Assembly: GCA_004335835.1 (NCBI GenBank)
Contig: RWJK01001786.1
Location: 8,541-20,938 of the forward strand
Source of the DNA: Scenedesmus sp. ARA3
Taxonomy: Eukaryota > Chlorophyta > Chlorophyceae > Sphaeropleales > Scenedesmaceae
DNA: 12,398 nucleotides
Direction: 5' to 3'
Below, piece after piece: positions 1-8,265 of the stretch. Within the stretch, counting starts at the first letter, position 1. The number at the start of each line of letters is the position of its first letter. The position numbers and the translations under genes are program-made. The notes below the pieces were generated by a model, which was given only the letters and a program-made list of their open reading frames with translations, searched no databases and was not told the DNA's origin.

Positions 1-2475
1 AGCTGAACCTGACAGCAGCGCTGGCCTGCACACACTTGCTGATGGTGGGGTCAACAGCTGAACCTGACAGCGGCAGCGACAGTGACGCGGAGGGTGAGGA
101 GCTGCTAGGCGCAGGAATGCTGCCAGGCAGTCCCACTGCTGCTGATGATGATGATCAGCTAGCAGCAGCAGGTGACGCAGACGGCAGTGTCGCGGCTGAC
201 AGCAGCCGCAGCGAGGCAGCAGATGATGGATTCAAGATGGCTGAGCTGCTCAAGCTGGTGAGTGGCAGCGGCTGGGCTGGGCTGGTGTCACTGGGCACTG
301 CTGTGATGGTTTTACGTGTTCAGCCTGAACTTCAAACACCAGTCATTTGCCAGCAACTCCCACAGGCATACAACACACTCGCCACCCTATCCACTGTTCA
401 GACGCCCATATGCCTGCTTCACACAGTCAGCAGCGCGGGGTGTGCAGTGTTGTATGAAAGCAATCAATGCACATGTACAGCGCCAAGTTTGTAGATGCTC
501 AGCCGTTGCAGAGGACTACAACTGTAAATGTCCCTGCGCGGAGTTGGGGCAACCCTGCCCTGCAGCGGTGGTGCCTGAGCAGCCTTGCACGCTCACTCTG
601 CATTGCCTAGTCGTTTTGATATTACAAAAGTGTTGGTTCAAATGCGTCTACGCTGCTGCCACTGGTTGCTTTGTTGCGCAGGTGCGCAAACTGATGGTCA
701 AACTAGATCAGCAGCAGCAGCAGGAGGAGGAGGAGGAGCAGCAGCAGCAAGAGCAGACAGACGGCCGCAGCACTGCTGACGAGCGGCATTTGGACAACCT
801 GCTGAGGGTGCTGGTGCAGATCCTTGACAGCGCGGTTGTGTTTGACTGCGATGAGCAGATTGACGAGGCATGGAGGCAGCTGGCACGGCCCACAGCATCC
901 ATGCTGGAGCATTTGATGCATGTGAAGCTGGTGCAGCTTGAGTCAGGCTCGGCTAGCGAGAGCGTGGGTATCTTGTGGGAGGCAGCTGCTCACCTGCTGT
1001 GGAGCAAAGAAGATGAGTTTGGGCCGCTGATGATGATGGCGGCTGAGGAGGCAGCAGCAGCAGCAGCAGAACGCCCAGAGGGTGCAGACATGGTGGCAGC
1101 AGCAGCAGCAGCAGCAGCAGCGGATTTGCCAGCGGTCAGTGAAGCAGCTCCTGCTGATTATGTCGCGCAGCGCAGTGCGCCGCAGCTGCTCAGCCTCTGC
1201 ATCAGCGCTGTCAAAATGCTGACCGCGCATGCGCCTGACCCCTATGCCGCTCTGTTCTCTGTGGACAGCCGGACGGGCTGCACTGCTGCATTTGTGCTGG
1301 AGCACGTGCAGCATGCTGCAGCGTCGATGCTGGTTGGCGGCGTGCCCACAGAGCCGCTTGACGAAGGGGAGCAGCACAGCATCACCTGCCTGGCAGATGG
1401 CCTGCCCTGGGCGCTGCTGCTGCTGCGCTGCCTGCAGCTGGGTCTGACCTGGCTGCAGCAGGCCTCGCAGCGGCTGCTGGCAGCAGCTGACGGAGGCACG
1501 CAGCAGCAGCACCCGTGGGGTGCCAGTGCGCATCAAGAGCACTTGCGTGATGTAGTGGAGTCACTAGGGCAGCTGCTTGACGGGCTGCATGTGCTGCAGC
1601 TGGTGCTTGGCAGCTGGTGTGCGCCAGCAGCAGAGCCGGCAGCTGTCGGAGAGCAGGCAGCAGCAGCAGCAGCAGCAGTGCTGCCGCTGCTGCAGCAGCG
1701 CAAGCAGCAGCTGCAGCAAGAGCTGCTGCCAGCAGTGCAGCAGGTGGTGCAGCTGTGGGAGGTGGGCTACAGCAATGATGAAGAAGAAGAGCAGGAGAGC
1801 ACCAGGGACATGATGCAGGGGCATGGCATGCTCTCACGCTGGCACTTTAGCCTGGAGCGGGTAGGCTTTGAACAGTATGACCAAGGGGATGCCTGTGAGG
1901 CTGCATGGAGTTCAAATGCGCACAATATGTCGGGGGGCATCGCTGCACGTGGCATCTGGGGCGCCACGCCAGAGCAGCAGCAGGCTGTGGTGCAGGCGCT
2001 GCAGCAGCTGCTGGCCAGCGGCCGCCTGCAGGCATGGGTGGCAGCAGCCAGCGCTGCGCTGCCGTTGCGCTGGTGCTGCAACCACCCCGGCTGCAGCAAC
2101 CTGGGCACAGCAGGCAGCAAGGCGCGTGGCAGTGAGCTGCGGCGGGTGGGCGGCATGCAGTGCTCAGGCTGCCAGGCGGCCTGCTACTGCAGCAAGGTGC
2201 GTGTCGATGATGCAAATGATGTTGTCGGACGATTGTAAGCATATCAAGGACGAGTGACTTCATGCTGCAGTGCTGTCTGACATCTCGCTCTGTTGCAGCA
2301 CTCTTTTGGCGTTTCTCTGCCATGGAAGCTGACAATGCACGCGCGCTGACCCTGCTTCGCACTTAACTTCTGTATGTGCTGCGCTGCACTGGCCCTGCAG
2401 GAGTGCCTGGCTGCCCACTGGCCGCAGCACAAGAGGGCCTGCAAGCTGATCAAGCAGCACCAGCAGCAGCAATAG
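1..2475 (+). CDS. Copy A: MYND zinc-finger protein, 5' end outside window
   Basis: Three exons are visible: 1-257 (end of exon 2, reading frame open from base 3), 682-2196 and 2401-2475 (stop TAG 2473-2475). Introns are GT-AG and phase 0; copies B and C have them at the same places. The 614 visible residues start with an acidic Asp/Ser-rich stretch and ...AELLKL, then VRKLMVKLD followed by a Gln/Glu run. Conserved helical blocks follow, including LPWALLLLRC, LTWLQQASQRLL and ARGIWGAT. The C-terminal MYND finger has ligands C-x4-C, QCSGC, YCSKEC and HWPQHK-x2-C. Unlike B and C, exon 2 here lacks the YVWP segment before the acidic tail. No frameshift is visible, so this is the best candidate for a working copy. 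MYND fingers generally bind proteins; the rest of the protein matches no family I recognise, so its function is unknown. Confidence 0.8.
258..681 (+). other. Intron 2 of copy A
   Basis: Donor GTGAGT, acceptor GCGCAG, 424 nt, phase 0. Its first 52 nt align with the same intron in B and C, including one 24-bp minisatellite unit at 286-309. The remainder is unrelated or too diverged to align by eye. An open frame runs through its 3' part into exon 3, which could mislead gene callers into starting the gene here. Confidence 0.75.
286..309 (+). repeat. Single 24-bp minisatellite unit, intron 2 of copy A
   Basis: TGTCACTGGGCACTGC followed by TGTGATGG matches the first unit of copies B and C at the same distance from the splice donor. 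It is not followed by further units. Confidence 0.6.
2077..2442 (+). other. MYND zinc finger of copy A, split by intron 3
   Basis: Zinc ligands in order are C-NHPG-C, then QCSGC, YCSKEC and H...C in HWPQHKRAC. This fits the plant/algal MYND pattern in which an HW..HK..C segment closes the finger. Intron 3 (2197-2400) cuts the finger between YCSK and EC. If it is retained, a stop follows 13 codons into the intron (TAA at 2236-2238) and the last ligands are lost. Confidence 0.85.
2197..2400 (+). other. Intron 3 of copy A
   Basis: Donor GTGCGT, acceptor CCTGCAG, 204 nt. It is clearly homologous to intron 3 of copy C (shared CTTCATGCTGCAG and GCGCGCTGACCCTGCT) and much less like that of copy B. 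Confidence 0.8.
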
Positions 2476-2639
2476 CAGTGCAGCAGTGCTGGAGACAGCC
2501 GCTGCGGCGCATCTTTACGGCGGTTCGACGGCGCGCCGGGCACACAATACAAGGCAGCCACCACGACAAGGTGGCCTGGCCTTCATGCTTTAGGCGGGTA
2601 CTGGGAGTTGCGGCGGTTGAGTTGTGACGAGGAGGGTTG
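2476..2639 (+). repeat. Conserved 3' flank shared by copies A and C
   Basis: Directly after the stop of copy A, this stretch matches the 3' flank of copy C (8062-8223, minus strand). Positions 2530-2579 are identical to 8171-8122 over 50 nt, with only scattered changes to 2639, where similarity stops abruptly. Copy B has no counterpart. It is probably 3' UTR or a duplicated flank; no coding signal is evident. Confidence 0.75.
2557..2575 (+). other. Small hairpin in the 3' flank of copy A
   Basis: GCCACC and GGTGGC form a 6-bp stem around the loop ACGACAA. The same stem and loop occur unchanged after copy C at 8126-8144, within the most conserved part of the shared flank. Its role is unknown; a 3' UTR element is possible. 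Confidence 0.4.
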
Positions 2640-3201
2640 GATGGCTGGCTGCAGGGTTGGCAGGCTGCCACCTGCTGCACATCTGGTTGAGAGTCTCCAG
2701 AGTTCACAAGTTGCGCTGTAACGCATGGCCCTTGATATTTCATGTGACCTTTTTGGAGCACTTGCACCGAAGTTATGGCAATTCAGCACTGAGGAGGCCA
2801 GCTTTGGGTAGTTGGGGCCGACTCCCGTGGCAGGCCCGTGCACAGTGAAGCGCAGCACCCTGATGGTAAGTGCCGCTGATCAGTGTTCGCACACAGTTAA
2901 TATAGGGAGAGTTTTGTAACAGAATTTGCCTGGTTCTGCGACCGAATTCAGCTGATGCTCAAGGGGTGTTCGCACACTACGAGGTAGTCATCCCCGACCA
3001 TGTATGATGCCCATCGCTGATGGTGTGCACAACTGCAGCGGTCAGCGACCACTGCATGCCCTTCCACATAATAAATAAGTAGGACAGTGTACATTACGCT
3101 GCAAAGCTTTAGGGTTGCAACATTGGCTTTGCGGTCAAATTGCTGTACTTCTTGCCGGGCGCCCCAACTGCAACTTGTCCAGCTGCCCTTCATACGAAAC
3201 G
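2640..3201 (+). other. Intergenic region between copies A and B
   Basis: No gene is recognisable. It should hold the end of the copy A transcript and the promoter of copy B. TGTAA, the usual green-algal polyadenylation signal, occurs at 2717-2721 and 2915-2919. An AT-rich patch with AATAAATAA begins at 3070, about 130 nt before the ATG of copy B, and could be a TATA-like element or a polyadenylation signal. The 12-mer GTGTTCGCACAC occurs at 2883-2894 and 2966-2977. Confidence 0.4.
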
Positions 3202-3462
3202 ATGAGCGAGTCAGAACAACCCGTATTACAGGCTATATGGCTTCGAGTTGCAGATACGCTGGAGCCTCTGGTGGCAGCAGCAGTAGCAGCAGCAGCACCA
3301 ACAGCCGGGCGGTGGAGCATTAGGGGCAGCAGTGGCTTAACCCAGGCACAGTACACCTCCCTCCTGCAAGTAGCAGAAGATGTGGAGCAGGCTTTGGGCC
3401 GCAACCCTAGAATGCCAGAATCTGCTGTCAGCCGTGGTGTGCCGCAGATGCTGTTTGAAACG

Positions 3463-3648
3463 GTGAGTGTTGCTGATCAACAGAATCATGTGGCGACCCT
3501 TGCCCGTGGCAGTGCCATTGGTGCATCAATCGTAAACTTGCAAGAAAGACTGATGGCGATGTTGCACCGTTTCTGCGTTGGAAGCTGTTTGCTTTGTGAA
3601 GTGTGTCCAGTGTTTCAAAGCGCATCTCTCCTGCTGCTTGTCCTGCAG
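3463..3648 (+). other. Intron 1 of copy B (in frame, no stop)
   Basis: Donor GTGAGT, acceptor CCTGCAG, 186 nt (62 codons), with no stop in the exon frame. It aligns throughout with intron 1 of copy C, which has an in-frame TAA soon after the donor; this supports an intron rather than coding sequence. The shared 18-mer GATGTTGCACCGTTTCTG lies at 3558-3575. Confidence 0.75.
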
Positions 3649-3723
3649 ATGGCAGCGCTGTTAGCGCTGATGGCAAAGCGGCAGCAGCAGCAGCAGCAAC
3701 ATGCAGAGGTGCAAGAGCCGCTT

Positions 3724-3952
3724 GTGACTTGCACAGAGGCTATGCTGTCAGCAGCAGCAGCAGCACTGATGCGCGGGAAGGTCGCAGCAACCAAAACGCA
3801 GCTTGCACAGGCCTTTGCGGCAAAGGACTTCCCGCAGCGCTTCACTGCAGCCATGAGCAATGCAGCTGCAGACCTGACAGCAGCAGATGCTGCAGCTGCA
3901 GCAGCCCTAGCAGCAGGGGTTCAGCTGCCTCTGCCGTACAGGCAGCAGCAGC
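3724..3952 (+). repeat. 229-nt tract identical to copy C (gene conversion candidate)
   Basis: Comparing this stretch base by base with the reverse complement of 11553-11781 gives no mismatch. Immediately outside, the two copies differ at many positions, including third codon positions. The tract lies inside exon 2. Confidence 0.85.
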
Positions 3953-4968
3953 ACGCTGTGCCGGAAGCAGTGCGGTTGGCCGTGAAGCTGATAACACTGT
4001 ATGGAGAGCTTGACTGGTATGGGGTTATGATTATGGTGCTGCCGGCTGCTGAGCTGCTGCTGGCAGCGATGCGGCTGGCACTGCGGCTGCTTGCAGGAAA
4101 CAACCGGCAGCTTTCCTGCAAGCTGCTGGAGGTGAGCACGAGGTCTGCATTGGCTACAGCGGCGCTGACACACGCTGGCACAAGGAACGCCCCAGCAGTA
4201 ATGCAGCTGGTGTGCAGCCTGGAGTTGCAGCAGCTGCAGCTGCTGCTGCTGACTATGGCAATCAAAGTGCGCTGCCACGAGCAGCACACACCTAACAGCC
4301 TGGCGAGCAGCAGCGCCAGGCGGCGGCAGCAGCAGCAGCTTCCGAGCCTGGACACAGCCCGGCACCGCCACCTGCTGGCCATGCTGCAGGAGTGTGGCCT
4401 GTCAGAGCAGCAGGCGGCAGCAGCACCATTTCCAGAGGTTCTCGCTGCAGCAAGCTATACTGTCAGGTATATTAGCAGCCCTGAGAACTTTGCGGCAGTG
4501 GTTGACCAGTTCACGGCCTGCAACAATTTGACACGAGACATTGTGACTGACAATGCGGCTGTGGACTTTGATGCGCTGCTGGGCATACCGCAGCCGGCAG
4601 CGCTGATGCTGCTCGAGGCAGCACACAACCTGTGGCAGGTGGATGCGGCGCTTGCGGCGAAGTCTGCTCAAGCAGCATTCGCATGCACAAAGTCTGTAAT
4701 GCTGCGGTCAGGAAAGGGTGGCAGTGACAGCAACAGCGGCAGTATCCGTGATGCGGGTGGTGCGGATCCATCAAGGCCAGGCACTGTGTCTTCTGTGATA
4801 ACATCCATGGTGGATTATGTGTGGCCACCCCGCCGCATGACCGCTGCCGCTGCGGCTGACAATGATGAAGCAGCAGAAGCAGCAGCAAGCAAGGATGGCA
4901 GCAGCAGCAGCAGCAGCAGCAGTGAGGCAGCAGGTGATGATATCAGCATGACTGAGCTGCTCAAGCTG

Positions 4969-5278
4969 GTGAGTGGCAGCGGCTGGGCTGGGCTAGGCTA
5001 GTGTCACTAGGCACTGCTGCGATGGCGTCACCTGGCAATGCTGTGCTGGTGTCACTAGTAATTGCTGTCCTGGTGTCCCTAACAACTGATGTGATGCAGC
5101 GGATAGTTTTGCTGTACTGCTATCACTCACAGCACCTGGTGAGCCACCTTAGAGTTCCCACCACGCTCAATTGCGGACCTCGCATTAGTTGCACTTGCAG
5201 GTGGCCGCACAAGTGCCACACGCAGCCAGCTGTTTGAAAAAATTGTCCTTTGCTGCTGCTACATATGTGGCTGCATAG
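4969..5278 (+). other. Intron 2 of copy B
   Basis: Donor GTGAGT, acceptor GCATAG, 310 nt, phase 0. The exon junction joins TELLKL to VRKLMVKID. Most of the 5' third is a 24-bp minisatellite. Confidence 0.78.
5002..5097 (+). repeat. 24-bp degenerate minisatellite, 4 units, intron 2 of copy B
   Basis: Four consecutive 24-nt units start at 5002, 5026, 5050 and 5074. Each opens TGTC or CGTC and ends near GATGG or CTGG, with a centre like GCACTGCTG. The units differ from each other by several bases. The same unit occurs once in intron 2 of A and about seven times in that of C. Confidence 0.7.
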
Positions 5279-5650
5279 GTGCGCAAATTGATGGTCAAGA
5301 TTGATCAGCAGCAGCAGGAGCAGCAGCAGAATGAAGAGGAGCAGCAAGCAGGCAGCAGCAGCGCTGCTGAGCAGCAGCAGCTGGACAAGCTGCTGCACGA
5401 TCTCATTTGCATTCTTGGAAGCGCGTCTGTGTTCAAGCGCAGCGAGCATATCAATGATGCTTGGAGGCTGCTGGCAGGGCGCACAGCCTCTATGCTGGAG
5501 CACGTGGTGCATGTGAAGCTCGTGCACAACAAGGCAGTCTCAGGCTGGAGAGATGACAGTGTGGAAAACTTGTGGCGGGTAGCTATTGACCTGCTGTGGA
5601 GTGAGATAGACATCTTTGGCCCGCTGCTGATGGTGGCGGCTGAGGAAACT

Positions 5651-5740
<90 letters not shown>
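5651..5740 (+). repeat. (GCA)30 microsatellite encoding poly-Ala
   Basis: Thirty uninterrupted GCA codons in exon 3 of copy B. The matching place has 14 GCA codons in copy C and a shorter, interrupted run in copy A. A pure tract of this length is expected to be length-variable. Confidence 0.95.
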
Positions 5741-5744
<4 letters not shown>

Positions 5745-5783
5745 TAGGAGCACAGGGCACGCATGGTACAGGCAAGGCAGAGG

Positions 5784-5785
<2 letters not shown>

Positions 5786-5818
<33 letters not shown>
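5786..5818 (+). repeat. (GCA)11 poly-Ala tract in copy B
   Basis: Eleven pure GCA codons between GluGlu and GluGluLeuPro. The aligned place in copy C has only four Ala codons. Confidence 0.9.
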
Positions 5819-5824
<6 letters not shown>

Positions 5825-6316
5825 CTGCCAGCTGCCAGTGCAGCGACAGCTCCTGCTGCTAGCACCCCGCAGCTGCTCAGCCTGTATGTAAACGCTGTGA
5901 AGGTGCTGGCTGTGCATGCTCCTAATCCCTATGCAGCAATGAATGCTGCCGAAAGCAGGGTGGGCACCAATGCAGCGCGCGTGCTGGAGCATATTCAGCA
6001 CGCTGCAGCAGCGATGCTGCTTGGCGCCTCGCCTGCAGAACCTCTTGCGAAGGGGCGGCCGCGCAGCATCAGCAGCTTGTCAGGTGGCCTGCCATGGGCG
6101 CTGCTGCTGCTGCGGTGCCTGCAGCTGGGTCTGACCTGGCTGCAGCAGGCCTCGCAGCGGCTGCTGGCAGCAGCATTGAATCAAGGAAGCCGTAGCAACG
6201 GCGGTGGACGGCAGCAGCGGAAGCAGCAGTCCTGGGGTGACACAGCAAATCAAGATCTGCTGTATGACGCAGTGGAGTCACTGGGGCTGCTAGATGACGG
6301 GCTGCATGTGCTGCAG

Positions 6317-6322
6317 CTGGTG
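6317..6322 (+). other. 14-bp deletion junction causing the frameshift in copy B
   Basis: Copies A (around 1597-1622) and C read CTGGTG, then 8 nt (CTTGGCAG in A, CTCGGCAG in C), then CTGGTG and TGCGCC. Copy B reads a single CTGGTG followed by TGCGCC. One repeat and the 8 nt between are gone, as expected for slippage between short direct repeats. Homology continues in the new frame immediately afterwards. Confidence 0.85.
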
Positions 6323-6809
6323 TGCGCCAGCAGCAGAAGCTGCAGCGGCTGGCAAGCAGGCTGCAGCAGCAGCAATGCTGCCGCTGCTGCAACAGCACCT
6401 GCAGCAGCTGCAGGAGGAGGTGCTGCCAGCAGTGCAGCAGGTGGTGGCTCTGTGGGAGGTGGGCCGCAGCAGCAGCCGCAGAAGCAGCCGCCGTAACAGC
6501 AGCAGGCAAGCAGAGCAGCAAAGCATCAGGGATAAGCTGCAGGCACAAGGCATGCTGTCGCGCTGGCACTTTGGCTGGTATCGCAGAAGCTATGCGCAGT
6601 ATGGCAATGAGCGCCAACCAGGCCTTGGGGCGGCACTAATGGGTGGAAATCACAATCAGTACTTTCAGGGTTGTGCTGCGCGTGGCATCTGGGGCGCTAC
6701 AGCAGAGCAGCAGCAGGCTGCAGTGCAGGCGCTGCAGCAGCTGCTGGCCAGCGGCCAGCTGCAGGCATGGGTGGAAGCAGCCAGCGCTGCGCTGCCGCTG
6801 CGCTGGTGC

Positions 6810-7247
6810 TGCAACAACTCCGGCTGCAGCAACCTGGGCACAGCAGGCAGCAAGGCGCGCGGCAGTGAGCTGCGGCGGGTGGGCGGCAGGCAGTGCTCAG
6901 GCTGCCAGGCGGCCTGCTACTGCAGCAAGGTGCGTACAGCACCATGCTAGTGGTGCCGATGATGGTATGCCAACTGCCATCCTCATCTTCAACCGCAGGT
7001 GCCACTTCTGCAGCAGCGCCTGTTTCACGTTCAGCGTTCAAATGTGGCAGCAGGAGCCACTCCATGCAGCAGCTGCTGTTGCACAGTAGGCGATGTTCCA
7101 TCGTTGATTTCACTGAACATTTGTTGCGGTGAAATGCGTGCTCCTATCTGCTGAGGCTGATGCGCTCTGAGCTCATGTGTGTGCTGCCCTGCGCTGGCCC
7201 TGCAGGAGTGCCTGGCTGCCCACTGGCCGCAGCACAAGAAGGCCTGC
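6810..7247 (+). other. MYND zinc finger of copy B (out of frame with its start)
   Basis: All ligands survive (C-NNSG-C, QCSGC, YCSKEC, HWPQHKKAC), split by intron 3. The HP found in the other copies is NS here and GGM is GGR. Because of the upstream 14-bp loss, this finger is not in frame with the ATG at 3202. It could be translated only from an internal start or through a frame-restoring splice. Confidence 0.8.
6930..7205 (+). other. Intron 3 of copy B
   Basis: Donor GTGCGT, acceptor CCTGCAG, 276 nt. Only the last 30 or so bases resemble intron 3 of A and C; the middle is different sequence. Retention would add six codons (VRTAPC) before a stop and lose the end of the finger. Confidence 0.75.
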
Positions 7248-7319
7248 AAGCTGATCAAGCAGAAGCAGCAGCAGCTGCTGCAGCAGGAGGAGCAGCGCTG
7301 GGACGCAGCATTGCAGTGA

Positions 7320-8061
7320 GGCGGATGGCTGATGGGTCTAGAGGTGCCGAATGAGCCCGTCATTGGCTCAGTAACGGGCTGTGTTCCCATCGTGCATCAC
7401 ACCATTTCATATGAGGTTCATCAGGAAGGGGCTAGTTTGCACCTGTTGCAAGGGTATGGTTGAGACACCTGAGGGCGTGTGCTGCACAACCGCTCTATCA
7501 GTGTATGGCGGCTGCCAATAAGCACGATGGCTGAGACGCCGCAGCAAGCAAGCAAGGCCTTGTTTGTATTTGGCTTGACTTTCTCCCCAGTGCTCTGCTC
7601 ACTCAGGCACAACTGTCTTGCAAGACCCTGCCCCGTGCCAAGTGCTTGACGCCACCTCACCATTCCCGGAATGGCAGGGTGTGTTACTCAGTGACTGGGT
7701 CTAGGTCGCAGGTGACGGAGTCCGTCTAGTAAGCCTAGCTTGGGCTCAAACGTTTGTCAGATGCAGCCAAAGACTGTCAATTTTTGTCTCCCCCTGGTAA
7801 CAAACAAAAGCCTGTCGGTGCTAGATCCCCACGATCATGGCCCCCAGCAGCACTGACCAGCTTCCCTTTGACTGCAGGTAACACTTGAGCACATGGCAGC
7901 GGCAGGCGTGCTGCGCCTGGTGCCAGCTGCTGCCAGTGGTGCGCTGCAGACGACCAGCGAAGTACCTTTTGCTGAGTCACCCGTGCGCAACAACTGCCAA
8001 CTACCACCTACACAATTTCGACCACATGTTGCAGCATAGCCATCACCCGCAGCAACCCGGA
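7320..8061. other. Intergenic spacer between convergent copies B and C
   Basis: No credible gene, splice-supported exon or RNA gene is visible. Neither strand contains TGTAA, so I cannot place the polyadenylation sites of B or C. A short hairpin (7354-7380) and a 15-bp palindrome, CCATTCCCGGAATGG (7660-7674), are the only local structures noticed. Confidence 0.5.
7354..7380 (+). other. Hairpin 35 nt after the stop of copy B
   Basis: AGCCCGT (7354-7360) pairs with ACGGGCT (7374-7380) around a 13-nt loop. It could be a 3' UTR or RNA-end structure. It has no counterpart after A or C. Confidence 0.3.
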
Positions 8062-8223
8062 CAACCCTCCTCGTCACAACCCAACCGCCGGAACTCCCAG
8101 TACACGCCCAAAGCATGAAGTCCAGGCCACCTTGTCGTGGTGGCTGCCTTGTATTGTGTGCCCGGCGCGCCCTCGCAACCACCGTGAAGATGCGCTGTCT
8201 TCAGCACTGCTGCACTGCTGCTG
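8062..8223 (-). repeat. Conserved 3' flank of copy C, matching copy A
   Basis: Minus-strand sequence after the stop of copy C. It aligns with 2476-2639 after copy A, includes the 50-nt identical block at 8122-8171 and keeps the hairpin at 8126-8144. Similarity ends at 8062. Confidence 0.75.
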
Positions 8224-8265
8224 CTATTGCTGCTGCTGCTGCTGCTGCTTCTGCTTGATCAGCTT

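Larger units (their letters stand above)
3202..7319 (+). pseudogene. Copy B: full-length MYND-family paralogue with frameshift in exon 3
   Basis: Exons are 3202-3462 (87 codons), 3649-4968 (440 codons), 5279-6929 (frameshifted) and 7206-7319 (stop TGA 7317-7319). The start is the first ATG in the open frame, with A at -3, and it matches the start of copy C (MSESEQ versus MSQSEQ). Exon 2 is helical and Ala/Leu/Gln-rich, with a Ser run near its end. Exon 3 opens VRKLMVKID plus poly-Gln and carries a 30-residue poly-Ala tract at about residues 652-681. A 14-bp loss at 6317-6322 moves the ribosome out of frame; it then reads Ala/Gly-rich sequence to a TAA at 6494-6496. The predicted product is about 932 residues without the MYND finger. 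The original frame resumes intact downstream and still encodes every zinc ligand, so the break looks recent. An assembly error in repetitive DNA, or an unrecognised splice that restores the frame, remains possible. Confidence 0.72.

Noticed and set aside
1..71. 16-bp direct repeat AGCTGAACCTGACAGC at 1-16 and 56-71 as a transposon footprint
   Set aside because: The sequence between aligns in frame with copy C, so nothing appears inserted. Chance or minor slippage is enough.
316..681. Upstream extension of the exon 3 frame of copy A as a separate gene start
   Set aside because: The segment lies in intron 2, has no match in B or C, and a good acceptor sits exactly where homology begins (682).
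943..1837. Several minus-strand open frames of 80-200 codons opposite copy A
   Set aside because: They are Leu/Cys/Ala-rich shadows of exon 3, explained by triplet composition.
5001..5237. 78-codon open frame in copy B after exon 2
   Set aside because: It starts in the intron 2 minisatellite, and the repeated SLGTA-type peptide is the repeat read in one frame. No conserved protein is seen.
5651..5740. CRISPR-like or satellite array
   Set aside because: It is a pure trinucleotide run inside an exon with no spacers.
5305..5865. Long minus-strand open frame rich in Ala, Cys and Ser opposite copy B
   Set aside because: It is the antisense reading of CAG/GCA runs. It lacks conserved blocks, and the plus strand has homology-supported exons.
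7690..7760. Possible tRNA because of GGGCTCAAACG resembling a T-loop
   Set aside because: The arms do not pair into a cloverleaf and GTTC is absent.
7320..8061. Mobile element as the cause of the inverted duplication
   Set aside because: No transposase-like frame, terminal repeats or target-site duplication could be found in the spacer.
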